A DNA stretch of 64,000 nucleotides from Aspidapion aeneum (Eukaryota; Arthropoda; Insecta; Coleoptera; Brentidae), in NCBI GenBank assembly GCA_963576565.1, contig OY755048.1:11261984-11325983 (forward strand), written 5' to 3'. Below, piece after piece: positions 34,150-44,399 of this stretch (within the stretch, counting starts at the first letter, position 1; each line of letters starts with the position of its first letter). The position numbers and the translations under genes were made by a program. A model generated the notes under the pieces. It worked only from the letters and a program-made list of their open reading frames with translations. It had not been told where the DNA came from and searched no databases.

Positions 34150-35224
34150 CCAGGTGGGCCAAAAAAAACCGGAAAAATTTTATTTCGTTATAACTTTTGA
34201 ACTATACAATCGATTTAAATGGAACAAACTGCACTTGGCAGAAAATTAATCAGGGTTTTGACTAGATATATTTTTTTATCCGTCATCTCAAAATACAAAA
34301 TCAAATTGTACCCTTTAGAGATGCTCGTTTATTCTTGTATTGCGAATATGTTTTAATTATTTTTTTCAATTAATAAACAAGCTGCATTTCTGCCACGCAC
34401 AATAAGGTAAGAGTCAGCAAAATCGGTTTCGTGGTTTTAAAAAAATATATTTTCGTTTCAACCATTGTTTTGCATATTATACGGTTGCCTTGCCAAACAT
34501 GTCTGTATTTATTTCCTTATAAATTCATTACTATTAAACCGATTTTAATGAAATAAAAAATATCCTGGTTAGAATTGATTGAATTGAAGTAGTGCTTTTT
34601 TATAAATTAAAAAAGACTAAAACATTTTCGGAAAATAAGAATAAACACGCCATTTTGAAGAATCAAGTATGATTCTACCCGCCATCTTAAATTTTAGGAT
34701 GGCGATAAATTTTGATCATGATCTTTAAAAAGCAATCAATTTTCACCAGGACGTTTTTTATTTAATCAAAATCGGTTCAGTAGTAATGAATTTATAAGGA
34801 AATAAATTCAGATATTTATAAGGAAATAAATTCAGATATTTATAAGGAAATAAATTCAGATATGATTGGCAACGTAATCGTATAATATTCAAGACAATGG
34901 TTAAAACAAAAATATATTTTTTTAGAACCAATGAACCGATTTTGCTGATGTTTACCTTGTTATGCGTGGCGAGAATGCAGCTCTTATACTGATTTAAAAA
35001 AATAATTAAAACATGTTCGCAACACAAGAATAAACGAGTATCTTTGATGGGTACAATTTAATTTCGTCTGTCATCTTGGATTTTAAAATGGCGGACAAAA
35101 AAATATATTTGGTGGAAACTATGATTGGTTTTCTGCCAAGTGCAGTTTGTCCCATTAAAATCGATGATATAGTTCAAAAGTTATAAAGATAAGAAAATTG
35201 TCCGGTTTTTTTTGGCCCACCCGG
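34150..35224. mobile_element. 1,075-bp mariner-type palindromic MITE
   Basis: Ends CCAGGTGGGCCAAAAAAAAC and GTTTTTTTTGGCCCACCCGG-like sequence are inverted, with TA on both sides (34148-34149, 35225-35226). The whole element is a long palindrome: CAAACTGCACTTGGCAGAAA, GCTCGTTTATTCTTGTAT and GCAAAATCGGTTTCGTGGTT on the left reappear inverted on the right. The right arm has a 24-bp unit (TTATAAGGAAATAAATTCAG...) repeated three times at 34794-34864. The long palindrome with TA duplication is typical of mariner-derived foldback MITEs. Confidence 0.9.
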
Positions 35225-35229
35225 TATTT

Positions 35230-36630
35230 AATTTTTGTTGCGGTGCTCATGCTTCCTAGAATCTTGTTTTTTTCCGTAAAATCTTTATTATTTTTAAAAC
35301 AAGCAAATTTTGTTTTTAGTCTGCAACCCAGAGGAGCGAAGTGTCCATAAATATAACAAGCACGTTTTGCTTTTGTTTCCTGAAAATGAATTGCTTCCAG
35401 ACATAATTGTGCTGTTGAAAAAACTTGGAATTGGAACCAACCTCATGTTAAATTTTGGCATAAAACCTTAAGGGAAAATTTTGCCCATTGAATAAAAAAC
35501 ATACATACTCTTTGTTTTTGTTTTGACTCTAATTAAGGGAAAGGAGACAACAAAAGGCTGCTTAGCGATAAAAAACAATGTTAACAAAAAATTTGCAGCG
35601 CATTCTGTATCAAAAAATTTAAAAGTTTAAAACTAAAAAGCTCTCGAGAGCTTGTTTTAAGTTGTTATCCAGGCGACGGGGCTGCAAAATGGACACTTCA
35701 AAAAGCATGCCCCAACAATATTGTATTCATAAAAAATGCAAGAGTTAATTGTGAGGAAAAGTGTCACTCGAAATAATCCGTGTCGCATCGGTGCTTTAGG
35801 CTACATCAATTTGCGACAGTCAAATCAAAAGACAAAAATATTCTTCAGTCAATGGGTCCAGCCTCAATAGAGCTCCGCTCTAAAATATTAGAGTGGACAC
35901 GTGAACCTAAGTGTCCCACTGAGGACTGTATTAGATGTAACGTTATTGAAAATATACTTTTCACAAGAGGGGAAAAGATAAGTGTACCTATCGAATAAAA
36001 ATTCTATTTGATTTCGATAAATATTTGTTTCCAATATCGGCAGGTCTCGGGAGAGTAAAATCCATTAGTGAAACCATATCACAAAGAATTCAGTCCAATA
36101 AACAAACTTACTTTCGATTTTTTAAAGTAAGATTTTATTACCAAAATATCCTTAGTTTCCTAATTAGATTTTTTAATGCTTTTTTCAGTTTTTTCTTGAA
36201 ACAAATTAGCTTCCTTTCCATTTTCATTGAAATCCATTGAAAGCAAATAGCTATTGACAAAAAAAATTCAAACCGAGTAAACTGAGAGGTTGAATGGAGA
36301 AATATTGTTCGGAATCAACAATTTATTACGTGTGTATAGTGACGCTTTAAGCTGTGGGCAAAGGGTGGTCGGAGCGTCACATTTTGGGGTTAGGGAAATC
36401 CAATCGCACAGGCTTTAATTCCGACTCAATCGACTGCATACCACGCTGTACACAAATCACAGAGACGTACTTTACTCAAAGGAGTTTACCTGGCAAAAAT
36501 ATACAGATGTGGAAATCAGAGAGCACAAATCAATAGATAAAGCGCGCTGCGGGAAAGTCCAATTTAGACAGAACATAAGATAAAAGAGAAGATCCAAATT
36601 TTAAATAAGCTCACATGTTTGGACAAATAA
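35230..36630. other. no gene recognised
   Basis: Frames at 35780-35998 and 36025-36240 have no recognisable family. The former is Cys-bearing (CPTEDCIRC) but isolated, without splice or promoter context. Confidence 0.4.
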
Positions 36631-36636
36631 AAACAA

Positions 36637-36720
36637 AACAACGAAAAAGAAAATGCTGCGGACGGCTCACACCAAGCTGGGTAGAGGGGTTATGAGAGCA
36701 AGAGAAGTAAACGAGAAATT
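36637..36720 (+). repeat. fragment of the 49/53-kb retroelement repeat
   Basis: AACGAAAAAGAAAATGCTGC, GGCTCACACCAAGCTG and GTTATGAGAGCAAGAG match 49343-49420 and 53530-53610 in order. Confidence 0.7.
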
Positions 36721-36794
36721 CGGGCTATCTATTCACCCAGAACCTATAGGAAGTGAACCATGGCTTAGTTTGTTTCTTTTTATTTGTAATCGAT

Positions 36795-37165
36795 CTCTTC
36801 ATTGATCGATATGCATAGCAGTTTATTTCCGCCTGCTCCTGTTCTGGTTTCTCTCGTATCTCGGTAGATGACGCTTCTTGCGAGAGTTTTTTTACTACTT
36901 ACATAGCACTAGAGATAAAACCGTCTAATTAACTTTGCAAGAGTGTCACATTGACCAAGCAGTGTTCTGAGGAGTCCCATAAGGACGAAACAGTTAACTG
37001 TCAACACTTATTAGGTGTCCTTTAGATCTTGGACCCCCGTGAGGTTAAGCTTTCAAGCTACCCACGGAAAAATATGAGACAAACAAAAACACCTTTTTAC
37101 CGGATTAGCCACAAAACTTGTTTGATTTTTAAATTGACGGGTACTAAATTTCACGTATGAACCAT
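36795..37165. repeat. dispersed repeat, inverse of 26860-27235
   Basis: TCTCGTATCTCGGTAGATGA, TTAACTGTCAACACTTATTA and CTTGGACCCCCGTGAGGTTA are the reverse complement of the 26.9-27.2 kb copy. It is followed by a short piece (37166-37262) homologous to 53036-53150 (GAAGCATATATCTACTG, AGCCAGAGAAC). Confidence 0.75.
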
Positions 37166-37527
37166 GACTGTTTTTCTAATTAAACACTGAAGCATATATC
37201 TACTGATAAAAAGCCAGAGAACTGTCCGCTGCAGTGGTGCATTATTGGTCTAAAATGCTCTATTGTCGGACACTACGCAATTATTTGCCAGCTTGTTATT
37301 CATCGATACGAGGTATTTTCAATTTGTTAGAAAAAAATTATAAATTTACAATATCTTTATTTCTAGTAGCTAAAATACAAATTTTGTCACTATAGAGTTC
37401 TTTTGAGCAAGCACCTAGGTATGGAATACATGTATGATCGTTTATTTTCTGGAAGATTAATGAACACTGGATAACAGAAAACGCCTAGCAACATTATGAA
37501 CTGCTTAAAATATATTTAAATTCTTAC

Positions 37528-37569
37528 CTGCAGTTTGGATGCGACCCTGGCAAATGTTGGGGTCCGCAT
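37528..37569 (-). CDS. speculative initial coding exon
   Basis: On the minus strand an ATG opens a 14-codon stretch, MRTPTFARVASKLQ, ending exactly at a good donor CAG|GTAAGA. It is GC-richer than its surroundings. No downstream acceptor or partner exon could be linked and no family is recognised. A chance ATG with a chance donor is possible. Confidence 0.2.
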
Positions 37570-37579
37570 CAGGGCTGCG

Positions 37580-38580
37580 TATATGTATACATATATGCAT
37601 ATTGGAAATTGAATCTCAGCAATAGCTTGGCAATAGCTTTCATGTGACGGTGCATAAACATCCCCCGTTTCAGTCTAACGTACCCGTTTTTACAAAAATG
37701 TATTGCCAATCCATCACTCATATATTTATGTCTTTTACCAACTATGGCTTTTTGTCTTGCAGCATGTAGAGTAACAACGACAGATTATAATTATATATTA
37801 TTTATAGCTTCGTTTACAAGATTTTTACTCTGTGCAGTTTAACGAACAAATTCAGTTTTCCTTTTCCTTTTGACTTTGTTTATTGGTTATTAATTGTGTT
37901 AATTCATTGTCACTGTCATACAAAATCCTTTACAAATGCATAACATTTTGCTGTACTGCAACAGTCGGTGACGTCATATGGGGCCGCGCTTACAACTATC
38001 CAATATGCGACAGGGCTGTTTGTCGATTCAGGAACAGATTATTCAAACCTGCCAGGCCGATATTCATTTGCCTTGTACGCCGCTAAAACTGGCGAAAGAA
38101 AAAAATTCACTCATTCGTCCGAATTAGACCAAGAGACACCTAAAAATATTAAACAGTAACGTATCCACATTGCCTACTCTTCTAAACTTAATACAAATCT
38201 GTAATACATTTTTTTATATTTACTATGTTCTTCTCTTAGCTAAAATAGACCCGCTGGTGGTCGCAGTGTAGGGCTGATCTTCTCTTCTTTGTATTCGCTC
38301 AGCCTCTTATATTAGTCTACCTTCTTTTGCCGTAGTTAATCTATAAGATTCGGTTCACTCGCGTAGGGCGAGAATTAATCATAATGTCATAAGTCAAATA
38401 TTTGCTGCAAAATGTACCAAGAACTATTGATACCCCCTTATTGCCAGTTATCAGAGTCATGGACCTATTGCTTGGGTGATATTTAGCTAAAGTAATGGCC
38501 TACCCCATCCAAATGTTGTAGATGGTGACCCGTAGGTCCGCAAGTAGGCCAGAGTAACCTTTTTTGCCATACTTTAGATC
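37580..38580. other. no gene recognised; promoter-like patch near 37960-38100
   Basis: A CRE palindrome TGACGTCA at 37969-37976 is followed by CTATCCAATATGCGACAG, with a CCAAT box, in a locally GC-richer patch. The overlapping frames 37883-38086 and 37968-38159 match no family. The regulatory reading is inference. Confidence 0.25.
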
Positions 38581-38589
38581 TATCCCTTA

Positions 38590-39280
38590 ACCCACTCTCT
38601 GGTAGTAGGTAGCCCATTGGGTCTTCATGTTCTCTTTACAAAATTGAGCATGTCAGCCCATCGGAGAAAGTGCAGCTCTTACTTACTCAGGGTTGATGCC
38701 ATGAGTGCATGTTGTCCTATTCCTGCGTAGCCCTCACATGCCACGCAATGCTTTGATGTCTCTTTTTCCTATCTAAAGGTTTGTAGGTAGGGTTGTTCTT
38801 CACTCCTGTACGTCTCATGTGCTCCTTTAAACGCTTATGTCTCTTTGGAATACCTATCAGCAGTCCAGCGTCTTTTTGTGTCAATCCCAGCAACCATCTA
38901 AATCTGGTCGCTTTTGGTCGTTCTACGAATTCTCGGGTCTTTGCAATCTATGTCTGATTCCGAGGAGTTTATTAGTGCTTCCTGGGCATAGTTGTTAAAT
39001 CTGATTTGCACTTGTGATTTGATCAGTTCCAGAAGTGACCTACATCATCGTTCCTACTCCAATCCGCGCGATTGTATCCGCCTTTACATCGCCTAGTACC
39101 CCTGTATGCCCAGAAACCCAAACCAACGTCAGCCGTTTGCCATCGCCAAAGATCTTAAATATGCTCGAAGGCCATCGCTTTAGGCCTTCAAACGGCTTTG
39201 CGTATTTTTTTGCCATGCTTTCAGTTTTTCACGTATGCTCCCGCTGCCTCGCTGTTAGGTTGGATCCATCAGTGAAGCAA
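38590..39280 (-). pseudogene. RNase H domain and C-terminal tail of an I/R1-type non-LTR element
   Basis: The minus strand reads CFTDGSNLTARQREH, with the DGS of RNase H motif 1. It continues through a stop and a decayed middle to LTLVWVSGHTGVLGDVKADT, matching 'W.PGH.GV.GNE.AD', so the His and Asp positions are kept. The Glu motif is not clear. Downstream (lower coordinates, other frames) EKETSKHCVACEGYAGIGQH resembles the post-RNase H Cys-His region of such elements. RNase H type I within ORF2 is known in I, R1-related and LOA clades. Many stops make this a dead 5'-truncated copy. Confidence 0.75.
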
Positions 39281-39299
39281 AGTTAACCCCTCTAGACCG

Positions 39300-40140
39300 T
39301 TTATCTCCGCTCTGTCATGCTTTATTATCTGGGATGTGGGCTTTGTTCCTATTCTCTAGCCTTTAAGCTGTACGGAGTCTGCTGGTCGTCACTGACGCGA
39401 GGTGAATATCTCTTATGTTCAGCTTTTCTATGACTAGGAGGGTATGTTATAAAAATCAGTTTAGCTCTCGTCCTATTTTATTGCCAACTCAGCCAGTCTG
39501 TCAAAATGCCAATTATTGAGGGTAATTGCGATTTAACGCTGTTTGCACTGCACTGCAAGTAATTAACCATGTTTTTAGGTCCTTTTTCAGCTGCCCAACC
39601 CATATTGGCCTAATCAAATGCTTTTGACACCTTAATCGAATTTTCGCTGCGTCTGATTTTATTATTAACAAATATTTGGTAAACCTGATTTTTGTGGTGC
39701 TCATTAAAAAATATTAAAAGCAAATATCATTAATTATTGGTAACAAACCTTTTTTAAAGTGTTTAGTTATAAATAATATTTCATTTGTTACTTTAGTAAT
39801 TTGACGTTTTTGTAAATATTAATTGCCTTATATTAACCATAACCAAAACACTCTTTCTTTTAAGGTAACAGAACGTCTTTGTTATTAATACTTAAAATTT
39901 CCCAAATATAAATATACTCTTAATATTGGCAAATATTTCTTTGTGTTTATTACAACAAACATTTTTTGATTAATGTTATGGCGTGATTTTGTTATTATAA
40001 CTGTCTGAATTGGTTTCTATTAATTACCTCGTAAAGTTCACAACAAATTTGGTTACTATTAACAAGCGATATTATCGAGCAATATAACTTTGTACCGTCT
40101 CGGCTCGGGCCTTGTCGCGCGTAGATCGTGACGTTTCGGT
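39300..40140. other. no gene recognised
   Basis: AT-rich from 39700 on. The 39300-39690 part may be eroded upstream sequence of the RNase H relic, but no motif is readable. Confidence 0.4.
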
Positions 40141-40504
40141 TGACATTTTGTAGGGGAGAGCGGGGCTAGTTGAGCCACTTTTTACATAAATGTAAATAAA
40201 AGCATTGCTATATTACTTTTTATAATTATAATATGTTTAAGACAAATATTGGTTTTTAGAACTATGCATTCAAACTTAAAAAACACTTTTTTCTAGCACC
40301 CTTGCAAGCGGCCCAACTAACCCCACCCACGAAGTAAGTTGGGCCATACGATGGGGAAGTTGGGCATGGTTGAATAATTAGGAACTGTATATATATGCAA
40401 CATAAAATAACAGAAAATTCTTAGATTATTTTTATTGATAATAATAAAATACTAAACTTTAAATTTCTTAAAAAACAAACAATATAAAGTAACCTAATTC
40501 TTGC

Positions 40505-40900
40505 TCTAGTCTGATTCGGAATTACGGTTTTAGCAAACATAAGTAAACCCTGCATCAGCACATGTTTCATGGGCCCAAAACTTGTAAGTTAAACATTGTA
40601 CCCATTTTTCTTTTGGTTTGCTGTTTGAGAATGGTTCCATGCAGACTAGACAAAATGTTTCCTCTTCATCATCGCTGTCATCTTTCAGTGTCCTTTTCTG
40701 AGTAGTTTTTCTATGCTTCTTTTCCTTGAAGACATTTTTGGTTACAGATTTTTCTTTTTTTTTACTTTTTTCACGTTCCAACTCTTCTTTAACCGGAGTT
40801 TCAGTTAGTATAGCTGTTGACCATTTTCTTCGGTTGATATTCTTGGTCTTTCTTTCGCCAGCTTTCGGAAAAGCACGAATTTTTAAAATTTCCCTAGATC
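40505..40900 (-). pseudogene. pogo-like transposase C-terminal zinc-finger remnant
   Basis: The minus strand reads AFPKAGERKTKNINRRKWST and AILTETPVKEELEREKSKK, the linker of pogo-type transposases ('PFPKA..RK......R.S.ILTDTPEK..IE'). After a basic stretch and an acidic DDSDDEEE come FCLVCMEPFSNSKPKEKWVQ and AHETCADAGFTYVC, a Cys-His finger of the PHD-like type often found at the end of insect pogo-like transposases. The last Cys pair is broken by a stop (C*NRNSESD). HTH and DDE domains are absent. It is consistent with the flanking 3.4-kb TIR element. Confidence 0.8.
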
Positions 40901-41597
40901 GATTGGTAATAATAGATCACACAATTTTAGGTCACCGGATGTTTGCCTCAAATTTGAGTTGAAGGGTCTGTGTGATGTCATAAATAAATAAATGGCGGCT
41001 TTTTTACTGTTTTTTCACAATTTTTGGCTTATAACTTCTGCCAATAACTTAGTTTTATAGAAAAACTAATCGTTTTTTGTTTGCAAGAGAACACCAATCA
41101 AGATACCGCGTGAACAAGTCCACATCTAGGGGGCCTAATTTCCATAAGAGGGTAAAAAACAGATAGAATATAGCATATATTAATAAGAGACCGCAATATG
41201 CCCGATTCCAGTCGAAAGCGTTTCAGCGCTGCCAAAGGTAACTTTGATAAATAACTACAAGCGCAAGTCGTCGCAGTCTTCAAGAGGCGGGCAATCTAAA
41301 ACATTTGTTTAGGGCAAGAATTATTACATGACGTGATTTTTAGTCCATCATACGTACGCATGCTGATTTTAACCTTAAAATAAAAAAAAATGTTTTTAGA
41401 AAATGTATGGGGTTAGCTGGGCCGGCACACCTACATACAAAATTGAGAGAGTCGGCAATCATTTTTGCGTAAATATTAGCATCGTTATAATTTCATTAAA
41501 CTCTGTCTAAATATATAAAGTTAACTATAAAAAACCGAATCTGTAAAATGTTTTCCGAAATAACAAAAAGTTACTTACGAGGTCCACAAAAAAAAAT

Positions 41598-42641
41598 GCC
41601 TCTGTAGTGAAATAGCGCGTATCAAAATAGGGCGTATCAAAATAGCGCACTCATTTGAGCGCATGTTCAAAATAGCGCGTGATCAAAAAGCTCGTATCAC
41701 AACGGCCCGTGATCAAAATAGCGCGTATCATAATGGCGCGTGTTCAAAATAATGCGTATCAAAACAGCGCGTATCAAAATGGCGCGTGTTCAAAATAGCG
41801 CGTATCAAAATAGCGCGTATCAAAATAGCCCGCGTTTAAAATAGCGTGTGTTCAAAATAGCGCGTCTTAGAATAGCGCGTCTAAAAATACCGCGTTTTGA
41901 AAGATCGCCATTACAAACGTCGCTGTTACAAAATTCGAGTAAGAGGTCTCTTTCTAACATATTTAAAAAAAAAACTTTCCTGACTTTTTTCCCGGGATCC
42001 TATAGGGTGTAACCAAACCGAACCGAACCGAACCGATTTAAACCGCACCGAACTGAGATGAACCGAACCAAACCGAAACATTTTTTCAAAAAATTATTTC
42101 CCTAAATTAGCTTCCCGATCCTTATTTTGGTAGGTTTCTATTCTGACCTGTGACTTGGTGACAATTTTTTTTGGTGGAAAAAGGTCAGGGAGTTACTGGA
42201 AAAAATGTTTGGGTTCGGTTCGGTTCGGTTCCGTCCGGTTCGGTTTGGTTACACACCCTCTAGGATCCCGGAAAAGAACCAGGGAAGTTTTTTTTTTGAA
42301 AAAAATATGTTAGAAAGAGACCCCTTAGTCGAACTATATGAGTTGTGTTAAGTATAGCAAGCCATTGGTTTATTTAACGGTTAAGTAAGTATAACTTATC
42401 TGACCTTGCTCAAACTGTTTAGGTGAATATACCTAAGCAGACCTGATACGCGCTATTTTTTACACGCGCTATTTTTAATACGCGCTATTTTGATACGCGC
42501 TATTCTGATCACGCGCTATTTTGATACGCGGTATTTTGAACACGCGCTATTTTGAACACGCGCTATTCTGAAAACGCGCTGTTTTGAAAAGCGCTGTTTT
42601 GATACGCGCTATTTTGATACGCGCTATTTCGTTACAGAGCC
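41598..42641. mobile_element. foldback element, TIRs made of AAAATAGCGCGTATC arrays
   Basis: Outer ends GCCTCTGTAGTGAAATAGCG and CGCTATTTCGTTACAGAGCC are inverted. Each arm is an array of a 15-bp word AAAATAGCGCGTATC alternating with a 16-bp form ending GTGTTC or GTGATC: about 18 units on the left (41610-41930) and about 13 inverted units on the right (42445-42630). A(8)T occurs on both outer flanks (9-bp duplication possible, but A-rich and so weak). The centre holds another palindrome (41932-42333). No coding frame. Confidence 0.85.
41932..42333. mobile_element. palindrome with (GGTTC)n arms inside the foldback
   Basis: TTCGAGTAAGAGGTCTCTTT on the left is inverse to AAAGAGACCCCTTAGTCGAA on the right, including TAACATATTT. 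Nearer the middle, CCGAACCGAACC arms face GGTTCGGTTCGG arms next to GGGTGTAACC/GGTTACACACCC and GGGATCCTA/TAGGATCCC. It could be the foldback's own core or a separate insertion. Confidence 0.75.
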
Positions 42642-42721
42642 AAAAAAAATAGGTCAAAATCTGTTCCTTGGAGATACACACATCACAGATTCTCACTGCG
42701 GACTAATGCATGAGCAAAGGC

Positions 42722-43440
42722 GACTTTGCCACGACGAACGGCTAGTTCACAACTTGCATTCCATTTGCTACTGGTTGACATAGTCAGGCGGGATTTTTAA
42801 AATTAAAACTCTCCTGTCCTCGTTTTGGGAGGTTGAAATCGGTGTTAAACCAAACTGAAACAAAACCTAACCGTGGTCAATTGATGGGAAACGTATCCTA
42901 ACCGGGGCGTGTCTGGACAGGTTAGGATACGTTGTAGAATAATTTATCAGGGTTAGGTTAACACCGATTTCGACAGGAAAACAGGATAGGGAAGCTAATT
43001 TAAACTATATATCATAATTTTTGAGATAACTTTTTGACAGTTATCAGTTTTTTACCATAACAAAAAGCATAGGCCAACAAAAAAAAGTTGTAAAAAGTTG
43101 TCCCAAAAATAATGACATGAACTGTAAAAGAATATAATATGGTTTTAAAAAACAATTTAAAAAAAACTCATCGGCATATGCATAGATTTAGTTAAATTCA
43201 ATAGGTATGTACTGCACAAACCACTACACTTTTTGATCACTTACGACTAGTATATATTCGTATTTTACGCTGAAAGCTGTAAACATAATGTTTGTTAAAT
43301 GCTTGACTGGTGGCACCATCTTTTAATATAATATAATAATAATCTTAAACGGCAACGTTCAACATCAAAAAGTTAGCTGACTATTTCGACCAATAGCAAA
43401 CGGAATGCAAGTTGTGAACTAGCCGCTCATTTGCCACGTG
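42722..43440. mobile_element. TIR element with nested inner palindrome
   Basis: GGCTAGTTCACAACTTGCAT with its extensions (42722-42783) is inverse to ATGCAAGTTGTGAACTAGCC (43378-43440), about 62 bp of inverted homology. Inside, GAAATCGGTGTTAA / TTAACACCGATTTC and GTATCCTAACC / GGTTAGGATAC form a second palindrome (42812-42990). No coding capacity and no clear duplication. Confidence 0.6.
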
Positions 43441-43529
43441 GGTGGCGCTGGCAGCTGACGTCAAATTGTCGAGTTAATAGGGGTTTCTCAACGTGTCCCT
43501 ATGCCCAACGAGCCCCGCTCTCCCCTACG

Positions 43530-44035
43530 TGTGAGCCGCGTTCTAGACCGAACCGACCCGACGCCCTACGTAGCATTGTATTACAGACCGTCCCACACAG
43601 GCGGATTTCACGAAAAAGCTGGTCAAAACCTAAGATCCATTTACAGCCCCCTAAAATTGCATATAGTAATAATAAAATATATGATTTATTGTTTAAAAAA
43701 GATAAAGAAGAAAAATTCTTTAAGGACCACGCACAAAAAAAATAAAATTTGGAACTTTACTAATTAATTAAAATGCGTCCTAAAACATTGTTAAAACCAG
43801 AATTTTGGCTGTATAAATTTATACAAGATATTCCAATATTTGATTTTAATAATTGCATAACTCCATGAAAAAATATTTTAAACAACATGTAGGTATGTTA
43901 AATTCGCAATTGCATAAAACAATGTGATATTTTTGCAAAAACAAGTTAATTGAACTTTTTCTGTTTTTTCCGACTTTCGTTATAAATGAAGTATATTGTC
44001 TAGCAAGAAAAATACTCTGACAATATATGGGCCCC
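43530..44035. other. no gene recognised
   Basis: GC-richer at 43530-43650, then AT-rich. Frames at 43431-43745 and 43501-43767 span the pogo TIR and are chance. Confidence 0.45.
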
Positions 44036-44037
44036 TA

Positions 44038-44383
44038 AGCTCACACAATGTACTATAGTTATAGTGTACGTGTGAGCTAATATAACTAAAAAATTAAATA
44101 TATTTTATTCAACTTCAGACTCAATTACCTTTCGCTTGATACCACACAAGCCATATTTTGATTTGAACTCTAATTTTGAAAAAATATACCCACACTTTTA
44201 AAAAAATATAAATAAAATATATTTTGTTTAACTCCAGACTCAATTACCTTTCGTTTGATATGACACACGCCATATTTTCCCTTAAAATCAAATTTCAAAT
44301 AACATATTTTCAGTGTTATCTCAATTTTCTTTGTTGTCGAAAATAATACCTTTTCTAGACATTGCTGCGCGAGCTAGGAAGGT
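44038..44383. repeat. reverse copy of the 16-kb hairpin repeat, joined to a 58-kb family end
   Basis: Hairpin AGCTCACAC...GTGTGAGCT (44038-44078) is followed by CAGACTCAATTACCTTTCG and CCATATTTTGATTTGAA twice, the inverse of the 15.97-16.31 kb units. At 44310-44383 it passes into GTTGTCGAAAATAATACCTT and GAGCTAGGAAGGTA, the right end of the element family at 58250-58738. Confidence 0.7.
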
Positions 44384-44399
44384 AAAAATAAAAATCAGA

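Larger units (their letters stand above)
40153..43525. mobile_element. 3.4-kb pogo-like element carrying nested insertions
   Basis: Left GGGGAGAGCGGGGCTAGTTG and right CAACGAGCCCCGCTCTCCCC are inverses (one mismatch) flanked by TA on both sides (40151-40152, 43526-43527). The frame at 40505-40900 is the C-terminal part of a pogo-like transposase on the minus strand. Words GTTGGGCC/TTGGGCATGG repeat inside the left end. The foldback at 41598-42641 and the inverted pair 42722-43440 lie inside, so little of the original element remains. No DDE catalytic block was recognised. Confidence 0.8.

Noticed and set aside
35780..35998. 72-codon frame with several Cys
   Set aside because: The Cys spacing matches no known finger I can name, and there is no flanking transposon or splice signal.
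41605..42640. CRISPR-like array of short repeats
   Set aside because: Repeats are degenerate and contiguous without unique spacers, the two halves are inverted, and the context is eukaryotic.
43431..43767. Two overlapping plus frames of 104 and 88 codons
   Set aside because: They cross the pogo-like right TIR and its TA duplication, with no domain recognised.
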